This document shows, piece after piece, positions 31,808-43,651 of a stretch of DNA of 64,000 bases. How positions within the stretch are numbered: position 1 is the first letter of the stretch; the number at the start of each line of letters is the position of its first letter. Source of the DNA: Phytophthora sp. 'mugwort' (Eukaryota; Oomycota; Peronosporomycetes; Peronosporales; Peronosporaceae); NCBI GenBank assembly GCA_033558025.1, contig JAUCEF010000008.1, positions 2,666,001 to 2,730,000 on the forward strand. The letters run 5' to 3'. The notes beneath the pieces were generated by a model. It was not told where the DNA came from, made no database searches, and saw only the letters and a program-made list of their open reading frames with translations. Both the position numbers and the translations under genes were made by a program.

Positions 31808-34800
31808 TTATCTTTTGAGGTGGCTCACATACTTAAACGTAAGGTAAATAGCGAGTTGCAGAACGGCCCAAATCACGAGTAATCCCCCCATAAAGTCATA
31901 CTTGCACTCTGGGCGAAAGTCGTACGTCTTTTCGATGTAGTTGGCTACCGTCATAGTTGTCGTCCCGCCGTTGGAAGGCACAGTGATAATATCTTGGATT
32001 TCACCGAACTGAATACCAGCCAATACGGACAGGGAATAGTACGATGGCATCAAGTACTGGAACCACTTGTAACCTGGTTTCATTGCTGTACGGGGCAATA
32101 GATAACCTGAAAACAGGTTAAATAGACACGACAATGCGCCCACCGCCACGTTCGCCACCTTCTCGTTCGGCATAAGTGCAGACATCCACTGACCCACATA
32201 CGTGCACGTCGACGTGTAGAGGTAGAAGACGAACATGAAGAAGAAGAAGTTGCCAGCATTGTCACTCCAGCCTACCAGCCAGTACTCGATCGTCACAAAC
32301 AGGATAATCACAACGATCAGATAAGGCACCTCTGCAAACCACAGTGACAGACTGTATGGCAATGGACCGTAGTAGTTTGACATCCGTTCACGGTAGAACA
32401 CGGCGCGTTCGGCACACGTCACCTCCAACACCGTCATGAGGTTAATCACACCGATAAAGTCCATACTGTTGTAAATGAGACCAATGTGTGAGTTGACCTT
32501 CTTCATACTACCTGCTGGCAATTGGTAGAATGTAGTACCGAAGATCACGGCGAACAACGGAAAGAGGAACATGCGCATGAAGTTGTACTGTGGGTTGCGC
32601 CAATACGTGAGCTGCTGCTTCAGTGCCAGTTGACCAAGCTGGTTCCAGAAGCCCGTCGCGATCGGCTTGTAGTTAAGTGTCGAGTGTCGCACAAACTTGT
32701 CTGAAACTTCACAGAGCTGCAAGGTACGAGCTCGGTTTGTATTCCCAAGATCACTGTTCTTGTACTCTACAGAGTAATCTTTCACGTCACGGCCGATCCC
32801 TGCGCCAATCACTTCCATCATGTACGTCGCTGGATTGTACTGCGGCCGAATCTCCTGCGTACCAGGGATTGATGCAAAGTATTCGAGCATCTTCACCGAG
32901 TCGATGCCCAGGTCCCCGAAATACGCAGAGTAGCCACCTTTCTGGAGCAGCAGCAGCCCGTCAAACAGCTCAAAGATCGAAATACTCGGCTGGTGGATCG
33001 TGCACAGCACTGTACGACCCGTACGTGCAATCGACTGCACGCCACGCATGACAATCAGAGCCGAACGAGCGTCCAGACCGCTTGTAGGTTCGTCTAGGAA
33101 CAAGATACTTGGATTGGCCACGACTTCTACGCCGATTGTCACGCGCTTCTTTTGCTCCACTGACAAATGCCCCACCATTTCTCCAGCAATCAGAGTCAAT
33201 TCTAGTAATTCCAGTGTTTCATTGACGAGATCCATGCGTTGTTTCTTGGTAAAATTCGGAGGTAATCGCAGGTTGGCCGAGAACGCCAACGCCTCGTAGA
33301 TTGAGGCCACCTCCGAGTGGATGTCCATCTGTTCACAGTATGCCGTGATACGGCTGAAGTTGGTTGGGTTCTTCGGCTCGCCGTTCACGATAATGTCGCC
33401 GACAATACGGCCGCCTGTCTTGCGTCCGGCGATCACGTCCATCAGCGTCGTCTTGCCGGCACCCGACGACCCCATGAGCGCCACCATCCGACCAGGCTCG
33501 AAATGTGCCGTGATGCCGCGTAGAAGCTGCTTCTCCTCCCCCGACGGTAGTGTCACGAAATACTCGAGGTCTTTGATGCACAGATTCGACGGCGTAAACG
33601 GTAACCCCGTACCTTCCGCCGTCTTGGCGGTATCGACAGTATTCACTTCAATATACGCGTCGCCTTCCTTGGGTTTGCTCTCGCTTGACGTCTTTGCACT
33701 GACGCCCGAATATTTATCGTATCGAATGTAGTGCAGTGCCAAGGCGTTCAATGTCGTGAATAACAGGTAGTACGCCACGAGCATTCCGACTCCAAACCAA
33801 ATGTACTCGGTACCCTGCGAGATTGAGAAGTTGTCGAGCAGTTTTTTGCTTTGTTCAGGCGTGTAGCGGTCGCTCGAGAACTCCGACAGCATGTTACTAC
33901 GCAGCGCCCAGGAGAGCGGATTGAACCAGTACATCCAGATCCAGTAGTCCGGGATCAAGTCGGCCAGGATGATATTGCCCGAGAAGAGCAGGAAGAAGCT
34001 CACCGAGACAGAAGCTAGTGCCTGTCCGACCGTGATGCTCGGGGAGAGCGCACTCAGCATCGTCATGTACGCACTGATAGCGTGTTGGAAGCACGCGAGC
34101 ACCAGGTAGAACACAATGTACTTCTCAAACGTCCTCGTTAAGCCACTCATGAAGTAGAAGAACGTGCCAAGGATGAACGAGACCAACAGGTTCACAGGGA
34201 TCTGTACTACACTTTCGGCAATGGCGTACGACGACGTGCGGAAAAAGTTACGAGGCCGTTGCTTGTAGAAGACTTTGCGTAGCTGGAACGAGATGGTGAT
34301 TTGTTGCCATGCCTGCCGTTGGAACAGCGCGATACTGAAGAAGATCATGCGTAGATAATACATTGAGCTCACTTCAAAGTAGATCATCCCTAGTACAAGC
34401 CCCACCACGACCGCCTCGAAGATTTTTCCCCAGAGCAGTGGCGGGTCTCGCAACCAGATGAGTCTCTGCCGCTCAAGCAGTAACAACGTGCTTGGAAAAA
34501 ATGTCAGTCCAAATTCCGATCGACCTTTTGAACGCGCCAAGTTGGCAACACTCTGCGCCTTCTTGTAATCCTCAGCACTCTCGAACTGGTGTTCGTTAAA
34601 GCCCTTGGCGATGGCGTCGGTCGTTGTTTTGAAGATACTCGACTGACAGAAAAGAGCGTGGAAAGCTTCGGCCGTGGCGGGCAGCTCCGCCAGCTCTACA
34701 TGTCCGTTTGCGTATCGCTGGCCTCGACCTGAGGTCACTTCGATCAAAAAGTCGGCTGGATCTACTCGTGGAGGACACGAGAAGCCAAGGTCTTTAAAGT

Positions 34801-35854
34801 ACGCCAGGATGTCCACTCGCGGTCCATGATACACCATGTGACCCTCATGGATCATTAAAATATCGTCAAACTGTTCCACAACCTCGGGCGTAGGCTGAAG
34901 CAACGCCACGACCACGGACCCTCCCAGGGTCTTGCACCACGTGCGCAATGCCTTCATAATGTCAAACGTAGCGGCACTATCCAGCCCCGTGGAAATCTCA
35001 TCACACAGGAAAAGACTCTGACCGCCTACGAGCACTTCGCCCACCGTCACACGCTTGCGTTCTCCGCCACTTACACCTCGCAGCAACGCATTCCCTACCA
35101 CGGTATCAGCGCAGCCCTCAAGGCCTAAAATTTGCAAGAACAGCTCCGTTCGCAATGCGGCGACGTCGCGCATCTCGTCATGTTGTTCTTGTGGCCGTCC
35201 GTTCACGCACAGATCAGCAAACTGCAGTGTTTCGCGCACGGTAAGCGTCGGAATGTGGTTATCCGTCTGGTCCACAAGACCTACGAGCTTTGTGAGCTCA
35301 ATCTTGTCTCCGCGTAAACCTGAATAGAGAATTTCGCCACCAATCTCGTTCTTGTGGCTGTCGTGTAGTTTACCAGCTAGTGCCTTAAGGAACGTCGACT
35401 TGCCCGCTCCAGGATTGGCCAGGATGAGCGTCATGGAACCGGGTTTGATAATACCCGTCATTGGGAGCAACGCATGCTTTGTCACCATTGGAGGCCTCTT
35501 CCACGGTATGAAAATCTTGGCCAGATGCGAGCCGACCGTGTTGTGACTACCCTCTTTGGACGGCACCTTGACCGAAAAGGACAAGTCTTGGAATCGCACC
35601 TCAGGAGTTGGTAACTGTAGATTAATCTTGCGTGAAAGGTGGTTGTACTTCTTGTAGAAGCGTTCGAGGCCTCCATTCAGCATGACTTCAAGGCTGTCGG
35701 CGTCAAGCGTGCTGTAGCGACTCTCTAGTGTTTCATGGCTTGAATGGTTGTACGGTTCCTGGAGGCTGCGGAAGTGGAGAGAGCGATACACGTCGGGCAC
35801 GGGCACCTCGTCCGCTGGTGTATTCGACTCAGTCTCTGGTAGTAGCAGATTCAT
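31808..35854 (-). CDS. Full-size PDR-type ABCG transporter (copy 1)
   Basis: About 1,348 residues, typical of oomycete and plant PDR pumps, with NBD-TMD-NBD-TMD order. First NBD: Walker A NPGAGKSTFLKAL near residue 147, signature VSGGERKRV near 260, Walker B LFLCDEISTGLD near 280. Second NBD: Walker A GSSGAGKTTLMDV near 795, signature LSVEQKKR near 895 and [15 protein letters not shown]. Two six-helix membrane blocks lie at about 490-720 and 1090-1345. The protein ends KYVSHLKR, like the copy at 49478. The first-domain motifs are all canonical and the second signature is the plant-like LSxEQ form, unlike fungal PDRs. The family exports hydrophobic compounds from the plasma membrane. The frame runs on to a GTG at 35917, but the first ATG is 35854; an upstream exon cannot be excluded. 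Confidence 0.93.
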   Translation of the reverse strand: MNLLLPETESNTPADEVPVPDVYRSLHFRSLQEPYNHSSHETLESRYSTLDADSLEVMLNGGLERFYKKYNHLSRKINLQLPTPEVRFQDLSFSVKVPSKEGSHNTVGSHLAKIFIPWKRPPMVTKHALLPMTGIIKPGSMTLILANPGAGKSTFLKALAGKLHDSHKNEIGGEILYSGLRGDKIELTKLVGLVDQTDNHIPTLTVRETLQFADLCVNGRPQEQHDEMRDVAALRTELFLQILGLEGCADTVVGNALLRGVSGGERKRVTVGEVLVGGQSLFLCDEISTGLDSAATFDIMKALRTWCKTLGGSVVVALLQPTPEVVEQFDDILMIHEGHMVYHGPRVDILAYFKDLGFSCPPRVDPADFLIEVTSGRGQRYANGHVELAELPATAEAFHALFCQSSIFKTTTDAIAKGFNEHQFESAEDYKKAQSVANLARSKGRSEFGLTFFPSTLLLLERQRLIWLRDPPLLWGKIFEAVVVGLVLGMIYFEVSSMYYLRMIFFSIALFQRQAWQQITISFQLRKVFYKQRPRNFFRTSSYAIAESVVQIPVNLLVSFILGTFFYFMSGLTRTFEKYIVFYLVLACFQHAISAYMTMLSALSPSITVGQALASVSVSFFLLFSGNIILADLIPDYWIWMYWFNPLSWALRSNMLSEFSSDRYTPEQSKKLLDNFSISQGTEYIWFGVGMLVAYYLLFTTLNALALHYIRYDKYSGVSAKTSSESKPKEGDAYIEVNTVDTAKTAEGTGLPFTPSNLCIKDLEYFVTLPSGEEKQLLRGITAHFEPGRMVALMGSSGAGKTTLMDVIAGRKTGGRIVGDIIVNGEPKNPTNFSRITAYCEQMDIHSEVASIYEALAFSANLRLPPNFTKKQRMDLVNETLELLELTLIAGEMVGHLSVEQKKRVTIGVEVVANPSILFLDEPTSGLDARSALIVMRGVQSIARTGRTVLCTIHQPSISIFELFDGLLLLQKGGYSAYFGDLGIDSVKMLEYFASIPGTQEIRPQYNPATYMMEVIGAGIGRDVKDYSVEYKNSDLGNTNRARTLQLCEVSDKFVRHSTLNYKPIATGFWNQLGQLALKQQLTYWRNPQYNFMRMFLFPLFAVIFGTTFYQLPAGSMKKVNSHIGLIYNSMDFIGVINLMTVLEVTCAERAVFYRERMSNYYGPLPYSLSLWFAEVPYLIVVIILFVTIEYWLVGWSDNAGNFFFFMFVFYLYTSTCTYVGQWMSALMPNEKVANVAVGALSCLFNLFSGYLLPRTAMKPGYKWFQYLMPSYYSLSVLAGIQFGEIQDIITVPSNGGTTTMTVANYIEKTYDFRPECKYDFMGGLLVIWAVLQLAIYLTFKYVSHLKR

Positions 35855-36760
35855 CGTGAAGCCTTCGACGTCGAACAACTCGTTCACTGGCCTTCTAGAG
35901 GTTTTCTGGCTTCGCACTTTGGTTCCAATTCAAGAGCTCAGTCGCCGAGATGTACATACAACGGATGCAGCGCAAAAGACCACTTTAGCGTCAACCAGAC
36001 CAGAAGGTGAAGCTCTTCTTGGTCGCATGTAACGACTCGCTCTCGTCTATATTGAGATCGTCGGATTTAATTCGACTAATAAATTTAGCTTGGAGATCTC
36101 TATGACTTGCAAGGGAATAGAGATTTAACAGTTAAACTTGGACTACTAGGGATAAGAGACCCCAAAAAATGGGATTGATCGATCACGATTACTGTAGTGC
36201 AAAAAAATGCCGAGTCATTATATGGTTTACCAATTTACCAACTCACGTTTGGTCGCTTTACTAGTAGGTGCATCCTAAAACCATATTTTATTATCAAAAT
36301 TTTCATGCGCGATTTATCGAATCAATCACGCAGCAAATCGCGCAAGATCGCGAATCGCTTGTGTTCACTATGACACACTTTCGAATTCATTGCGAGCGGA
36401 TAGACCGGGCATGATCAAAATAATATTGGGACGATTCGCTAAATCGGTCAATTTTTGGCAAATATACGCGGAAGCACAATATTTTTGAAAAGAAACGAGC
36501 AGCAGAAGAGAAGCTTTCCCCGGTAAATATAGAATTGCGACCTGTATAACGAATTCCACTTGTCAAGGCACACAGGAGTGGTTTAGCCAATAGGAAGCCA
36601 GATATGGCCAAACAGGGCACTTTCCTGACCACCCTTAGTTATCACACACAGTCTGTTATCTGTGTCGCATACAAACCTGTTGCGAGCCTGTAAGAAAGGC
36701 TTCCTAGCCTAGTGTATTAAGTCACTTGTGTAGCAGTTAGCAGAATGTAGAGCAATAGGT
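35855..36760. other. Upstream region of PDR copy 1
   Basis: About 900 bp, AT-rich, carrying the presumed promoter and 5' leader of the 35854 gene. No coding feature is supported; the minus frames at 36368-36632 overlap each other and have no domain. Confidence 0.5.
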
Positions 36761-36768
36761 CTAGACAG

Positions 36769-37124
36769 CAGAGGTCGCAAACGCAGCTTTATGGACTACC
36801 CACTCCGTTGTTTCAATCGGGTACCCAAGCCCCACCCGCCAGTCTATCCAAGGACAGTTCGGGTACCCGTACCCGCCCATCCATGCCGGCATAAAAGGCA
36901 CCAAATCTCTTGTACTGTACGTCTGTTATGGTGGGACTCGAAGCTAAACTGCAGTTAGTTTTATCGCTCTAATATAATACAGGCTTAATCGGGTTGCCCT
37001 CCCCCCCCCCCCCCCCCCGCCGCGTATTCGAAACCGGTTATGGTACACCCACCCATCCATCAGACACACGGGTACGGGTGGGTAGGTAGGGTGCCCAACT
37101 TAGGGTGCCCGTTTGCGAGCTCTG
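36769..37124. mobile_element. Non-autonomous hAT element (MITE) with 8-bp target duplication
   Basis: The left end reads CAGAGGTCGCAAACG and the right end, on the opposite strand, CAGAGCTCGCAAACG (14 of 15 match). CAGRG termini are typical of hAT elements. The flanks are CTAGACAG (36761-36768) and CTAGGCAG (37125-37132), an 8-bp target duplication with one mismatch, the hAT length. The 356-bp body has many GGTACCC/GGGTACG motifs near both ends and a C18 run at 37001-37018, but no coding capacity. It would need a transposase from elsewhere; hAT transposase relics lie at 39.9 and 46.1 kb. Confidence 0.85.
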
Positions 37125-37568
37125 CTAGGCAGTCTTCACCATCTATAACGCCCAGTGAAGTGTACAGTCCTTCTTGCTGACACAAGAAAGGAATCCTGTA
37201 AGGCCACCAAAGGATCCACTCGAATTTCCGGCGGTCGTCCTTGCCAGAATCCTATCTGTTATAGGGCCTGAACCCACGTCGCCTTGAAGGTGCTGGCTAT
37301 CTAGATGCATCCAGGTCAGGCGCGGCTTCTCTGAAAGACTTTCGGAAGCACCGGTCATCCCGGTTATATATGATTGATATGACACCATCATGTCGCTCAC
37401 TGTCTGTCTCGCGACCTCTGGGGTTTCTTCACCTGCAAATGAACACTTAGCTCGAACCTAGAATCCACCACAGTTGCAGCGGCAATGAAAAAAAATGATG
37501 GCAATGGACATAATTCATTGCAGTGACGTGTTGCGTACATCCTGGTATCTTCATTGATCGACCTCGCT

Positions 37569-37800
37569 ATGCCGCGTAACCTAAGAGCCAATGTGTATGT
37601 GCGACTCACGCTCGGTCAGAAGGTTGAGCTGCGTAAAGTTGCCAGCATGCGACCGCAGGACACGTCGACAACGCCAGCTGACACAAGAGGACTCAGTCCC
37701 CACTCACCAACGTGTGGTCTGAATTGTTTCCCGAGACCCAACGAGCGTCCTTCCGCCTCTGGACCAAGGCATTATCGATGCGCCAAGAGCCGATTCAGCT
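37569..37800 (+). pseudogene. pogo-like helix-turn-helix fragment
   Basis: MPRNLRANVYVRLTLGQKVE followed by LRKVAS resembles the N-terminal DNA-binding helices of pogo-like transposases. It loses similarity after about 45 codons and no catalytic blocks follow. Probably a relic. Confidence 0.35.
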
Positions 37801-38169
37801 GCGTGAAAATGGAAGTCAGTCGACCAGAGGTCGGAAAACAAATTGCGATCCAATCAATAATACAAAAATTGGGTTTTGCATTCTTAATTTTTATTATTGG
37901 CCAAAGCTGCTTCCAATGAAATACTATATGCGTCAGCAATTGACAATAAATATGGCAAAATTACCTTGACTATCGTCTAAGCCCCACCAACAAATCTACT
38001 TGCGATGGCACCACACAACTACCGCAAATCAGATGGTCATGTATCACATCGTAATCGAGGCTTCGCTTGGTAAAAATGTGCTGGACTGCCCTTTTTGGAT
38101 ACGACGACAAAATTCCTAAAGCGACCCCCCCGTCTTGCAACCAACATCCGACCAGACTGCATTGATTGT

Positions 38170-39602
38170 TCTTACGATTCCTCAACTACTCCTTCACTAG
38201 CAGGCTTTAGTGTTGCAAAGACACCTCTTACAACGCGCAGGCCCACCACCACGAAGCCGGCTTTCAGAAAGCCGTTGCGGATGGACTCTTCGTCGACCTT
38301 ATCCCACGCTTGTAGCACTGAGGCGGCAACATGACGCCGCTTCTGGACTGCATCCGTGAATGTGCCGTTTCAATAACAAACTTAGTATATATAGATCTCT
38401 TAGTCTATCCTTGATGGGTTTCATGACGGCAATGTCCATCGGCCAATCCTGTTACCCCAGGAGGCATGTAGACGACGCTGGTGTACGCATGGCCCACCAG
38501 GCGAGTCCGGATGCACTCCATCTTATGCGTCATGAGGATATCAAGAGCTAAGACGCTGGGACCTTGGATATCGGGGACTCATACCACTCAACCATGACCT
38601 TCTTGTCGCAGTATGCCTTGGCCTGTACCGTATAGTAGCCCCTGTCCCAGTCGCAGTGCTTGTCCTCCTTCAGCTCGCCGTGGACGATTGGTCCTGGCAT
38701 CTCCTTAAACACGATCATTTGCTCCAGCTTGCGCACCGTTGCCGACACGCATAAGAATGCCGAGGCTCGGAAAGAGTCAGGTGTTGTGGCTATAATTAAA
38801 CGTAACGGAAACTTAGTCAACAAAGTTTATATATTATCTCATTATTAAACGAACACTAAAAATCATCCACCGTTCTCGCTTCAACAAACTCGATCGTGCT
38901 GTGTGGATTCATATTCACGCACACCGATGTCTGGTCCATGTTGAAAACGCACTCGTATCTGTCCGGCATCCCAACAGGAAAGAAAGCATCGCTTTCGATG
39001 TGATGCAGCATCGACTGCGAGAAACGATCAGCAACAATCTAGTACAGCATTAGTAAAACAACAATAAAAAGATACAAACATATGTTTTACCTGCATTTAA
39101 GGTCGCGGTACTCGACCCCGGTGCGTGATCCGTCTGTACGTGAGGCGGTTGCGACGTAAAACCGAAATATTTACATTTTGACAGCATCGCGGCTTCTTGA
39201 TTCCACTCCACATACTCAGGATCAAAGTACGTGAGGGTATAGCGAATATTCTCCGTTGCGATGCAGAAATATTTTTTTTTAGCCCCTTGTATGTGCCTAA
39301 TCCAACCAATTAATCTGACAGCAACACACATTAGAAACCTAATCACACCACCAGCTGAACAATTATCGCAGCCTTACCGTTTCTCATTCTCTGCTGAGAC
39401 TGCCGCTGCCTGAGCATTATAAACTGTCGTTTTCGGTTTGGCAGCTTGTAGAGCTCCCTGTTTCTGCCGCCCAACGCCATATTGTCACTCGTGTGACACC
39501 GTAGTACTTGCCGACGGTGCCGATTGGTTCGCCGCGGTCAACACGATCCAGAGCACGTAGTTTGCCAGCGTTCTTAGTGCTGAACTTCCTGGTTGCTGTC
39601 AT
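38170..39602 (-). pseudogene. pogo-like DDE transposase pseudogene
   Basis: Read on the minus strand, it starts MTATRKFSTKNAGKLRALD with a helix-turn-helix (YYGVTRVTIWRWA). After a gap come CVFNMDQTSVCVNMNPHST and IEFVEARTVDDF with a stop near 38863. An AT-rich insert of about 73 bp (38790-38862) follows, then RKLEQMIVFKEMPGP, YYTVQAKAYCD and, through frame changes, LDILMTHKMECIRTRLVGHA, YMPPGVTGLA and MDIAVMKPIKDRLRDLY. These are the ordered catalytic blocks of the pogo/Tigger DDE_1 family. Several stops and frameshifts disable it. A terminal inverted repeat was not found. Confidence 0.75.
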
Positions 39603-39928
39603 CTGGGAGATGAAGGAATGAATGGTTCCTCGCTCAAGTAGGAAGCGCCCCCACTGTTGACAACGGGAAACCTTTTACGACGTTACATGACCGCCGTGAT
39701 TTACGGTATTTTGGTGGCATCAGCAATGGAGTGCTGCAAACCACATTACTGTCAACAACAAAAAAAGAATCGTTACGTGTTCTCACACTCGCCAAGGTCG
39801 CGGGTTTCTTTATTATCAGATAGCCATAATTTTTTTTATGGGCTCACAACTACATTTTCGCTGAGCTACGACGGTATTCAACAGACACCTCGCTGCTTTC
39901 TTCACCGCACCACTTGGCCAAGTGCTGA

Positions 39929-41236
39929 GTGCTGTTCCGCTGCAACATTTGTGGTACTCTGCGCGAACAGGCTGGAGGGACTGGATCCTCTAACCTCAAG
40001 GCACACCCGGATGGCAAAGATGCTGGATGCCAGTCTTCGTGCAAGAGTAGCAATGGCCGTTCACTACAGTCCTTCGGTTTTTGTGCTGGAAAAAGCAAAC
40101 CCTCTCTTCTTTGGCTCCAGCGGATCACTATGCGGAACATGGCCTTCCATGATGTCGAAGACGCTCTCATAACCGCGATGAGCAAGCTCCATCCGGTTAC
40201 TATAGCGGCGGTCAAGAAAGTGCATGGAGTGCATCGTAATCAGGGTCGGCCATGATCTTGATAAGGAGCTGGCAACACGCTTTGGCCTGATATTTGACGG
40301 CTGTTCGCGTGCCGGTGTGCATTACGCCATACTCTTCGCTGTTCACGAGGCAGATAGGGAGCTCCGCCTGCCGTGACTGGGTTAATCCCCTCTGGCAGAT
40401 GGCGCGCAGACAGCAGACGCTCACGTGCTGCTGTTTGGGATAATTACCGAAATTTACAATAAGAACAAGGCCATGGTGGGGTTTCTGGTAGGCAGAAAAA
40501 CTGCAGTACCAAACGATGAACCGCGAACGAGATAGATTTTCCTCTATGTGCGTACCAACGGTTTAACCTAGCCGTGGACAATTTATTGGCGCCCCATGGA
40601 ACGCTTCTGGTCATGGTCGTGCTGCGCCACGAAGACAATTTGGCCGAGCTAAAATGCGCACGGATTTGCTGCCGGTCAAGCGCAACATCACCCGCTGGTC
40701 TTCTGCCTTTATGATGGTACAGCGCTTCATACGGATTCGCGCTGGGATCAAGAAGGTACACGCTGTGGATGTGTTGATACCCACTGGCGCGAAGCACCGG
40801 AAATACATTGCCTTTTCCTGCATCTGAAGAAATCTGAAGGCATCGCTCTCCATCTGCAAAGTGATAACACCGACACGGCAGAGGCGCCATCGATGTTTGA
40901 TGCTCTTATCGCGGACTTTCCAGTCATTGCAGAACGTCTGGAGGCCACAGCAAAGATCACGCAATCCCCCGCGCTTGAAGCAGGTGGCGTGAAGGTGATC
41001 TGCGGAATGAGATATATTCGACCGAAGAAGCATCAGTGTTAAGCGCTTTGAAGTTGACCAAGCTACTGAAGAGAAGCGTTAGCAAAAGGAAGAAGGCTAC
41101 GAGTCGCTTCTCCTTCGAAGTGTGGCAAGAAGAGGAAACATATTACAGTGCGACGCAGCACCTACCTCTTGTAAAAATAATGCCACCAACGTCCAACATT
41201 TTCGACCGCCTGGTTTCCCAGTGTAAGCTGTCTTAA
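39929..41236 (+). pseudogene. hAT transposase pseudogene (copy A)
   Basis: The N-terminal BED-type zinc finger is recognisable (FRCNICGTLREQAGGTG then SNLKAHPDG). The central hAT block appears as CAYQRFNLAVDNLLAPHGTL near 40550, where intact relatives have GCASHRFNLAV. The C-terminal dimerisation block is LVKIMPPTSNIFDRL near 41170, matching the usual PPTSNxxERxFS pattern. Many stops and frame changes lie between them, so it is dead. The plus strand is the coding one; the minus frames over 40444-41033 are shadows. Confidence 0.75.
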
Positions 41237-42271
41237 CAGCAGCGCCGATCGATGTACGCCGCTATCTTCGAGCAGTTGGCGTTCATCTGTATTAACCGGG
41301 AAATGGTGGGATGTTAATACTGCATCTGGTGGTAGTGCAGAGGAATACGAATAAGCAGGTTTGGTAGTAAGCTCATATCATACAAGGGTACTCATTTCGA
41401 TACATAACGTCTTATATGTGTATGTTATTTCTACTATATCCATGTTATTTGGGATTGTTTGAAGCAGCAAAGTTGATCGTAATTGTGTAGATCCCTTTCT
41501 TAAGCTGCACGTCGCATGCTCGTTTGAGCCCAGCGCTTAAATATTGAGACAGTTGAAGCCGTTTGCAACGATGCGTTAGCCACGTGCAATATAATTATTG
41601 TCAACACGAGTTGGAAGCAGATTTATCATGAATAAGTATGGGAATGTGCCACACAACCCCGTCACGGTTAATATAAAAAATGGCCACATTTGTTAGTGTG
41701 GTGCATTCTCCGGTAAAGATAGATGACCGAAATCATCGCCACATATTACACTATTTAGGCGTAGTGGCACCCTGGAATTGGTACATGTAATATTTGGTAA
41801 AAAAAAACGTAGCGACTATGTTTACTTATTTCGCTGCTTTGAAGCAGCGATGGCATTTTCTCATTTGATAAAAATGCCGCGCACGAAGAGAAGCAAGCAA
41901 CTCAAAGCGATAGCAGAAGTGAAGCACCAGAAAAAAGCAAGACATGCGCGGTTACAGAAGAACCAAGACCTGCTACTCGGGGGAAGCTTGGAGAGGAAGC
42001 CCGCTTTAAGGACGACCCGGATTTGTATATTGCAGGCACACTATATACAACGAAAACAAACGAAGTTGTAGAAGACTTCTATCTTGTGATCTAGGCGGGC
42101 TACCATGGGGTGACGTGGCAGTCCCCACGGGACTTACCGCAAAATATTACTGCTTTCAACTGCTTGCAACCGCCGAGAGCTTGAGGTTGCTAGGTCAATC
42201 CGACTATCGACAGAGCATCCGCACAAACGTCGCCACCGGGCTATGGTGGTATGAAATTAATGTTCAATGGT
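41237..42271. other. Intergenic, no gene supported
   Basis: About 1 kb, AT-rich to about 41800. A plus frame at 41778-42071 has a basic segment (MPRTKRSKQLKAIAEVKHQK) but no recognisable domain; it may be the N-terminal remnant of a transposon gene. Confidence 0.4.
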
Positions 42272-43645
42272 GGTTGAAAAGGCAAATCCCGAAGTGAGAG
42301 GATTAGTTCCTTAGCGGAGCGCTGTATCGTTCTCCATCCTCATCTGAGGCTCTCCTCATAACTGTTCTTCTCGGTAAAATCCTAGATTGGCGCATAAGTC
42401 GTAAGCCATCTTCTGCGTTGGTCCATAGGCCTAGCTTATCACAATATCTTCCCCCCATGGTGGCCGGCTTGTGGAGCTTAATGCGGCGCATGTTATTGTG
42501 CCAACGCAACGGGTAAACAAAGTGTTGAACACGTACCATGAGTGGCTAGTTCACCCGGGAGAGAAGACCATGCTCGAGTCCATCAAAGCAGCGCTGACAT
42601 GGCCGGGAATACCCGAGTCGGCCCCCCAATGTTTGCGCAATTATGAGACCTGTGCCCGTAGCAAAGACAACCGAAACAAGTATGGTAAAATCCCCATGAA
42701 GACCGCGAACGTCCGCCCCTGGGCGGAAATTGCGGTGGACACGCTCGGACCTCTTGGGATTGAACGCCGCTGGCGAGCCTGACTATTATTGACATTAGTA
42801 CGCGTCTGATCGAAATTTCAAGCATGGATGACGGAAGAAGTGCCGAGGCCGCGGGTCTTAGATCAAGTCTGGTTTAATCGATACCAAAAGCCTGAACGCT
42901 GTATTTGCGACCAAAGGCCCGAGTTCCGCATAGAATTTAAAGAACTTCTGCTGCGCTACGGCTGTGAGCGAGCCCCAACACGGCGAAGAACCCACAAACA
43001 AACGCAATGGTGGAGCGTGCAAACCGCACCATCAACAACAAACTTCGAACAGAAAAGATCACGACAAAGGAGAATGGGAGAATTTGATTCGTCGGTGATG
43101 TTTGCAATGAGGGCGCAGCACCACACCATGACCAGGTTGGCTCCTAGTCAAGCAGCGTTGGCCGAGACATGTTCTTTGACTTCCCGGCCAATGGGGACTG
43201 ACAGCAGCAACAGCAGTGAAAGGAACACCAAGTCCAGCGGACAGCAGAGCGAGAAAATCAAGGTCGCCTAGTACACGAATACCGACCTGAAGATCTGGTC
43301 ATGGTTTCACGCAGCGACCCCCGAGTACCCAAGCACACCAACTGTACGATGGACCCTACAGCGCGGCGAGCATTCAGGGGAACGACGTGTTGGTTATCGA
43401 CAAGGGCGCCTACCAAGAGCGGATTCACATGCGCCGCATTAAAGCCGACAAGCCGGACACCATGGGGGAGATGTTGTGACAAGTAGGCCGATGGACAAGC
43501 GCAGAAAGTGCCTTACGACATGTGCGCCAATCCAGGATTTTGACGAGAAGGAATGTTGCAAGGAGAGCCTCAGATGAGGATGGAGAACGACACAGCGCTC
43601 CGCTAAGGAACTAATCCACTCAGTTTTGAATTTGCCTTTTCAACC
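42272..43645. mobile_element. Ty3/Gypsy integrase fragment bracketed by inverted copies of the pol 3' end
   Basis: The plus strand from about 42480 encodes an integrase zinc-binding motif (HEWLVHPGEKTMLESIK, then C..C) and core (WAEIAVDTLGPLG, CDQRPEFRIEFKELLLRYG), interrupted by stops and ending near 43605 (ASDEDGERHSAPLRN). The minus strand at 42493-42303 encodes a second copy of that same C-terminus (ASDEDGERYSAPLRN). The two copies form an inverted repeat of about 220 bp, 42272-42493 and 43427-43645. This suggests two Gypsy remnants joined in opposite orientation. Confidence 0.75.
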
Positions 43646-43651
43646 GCCCTT

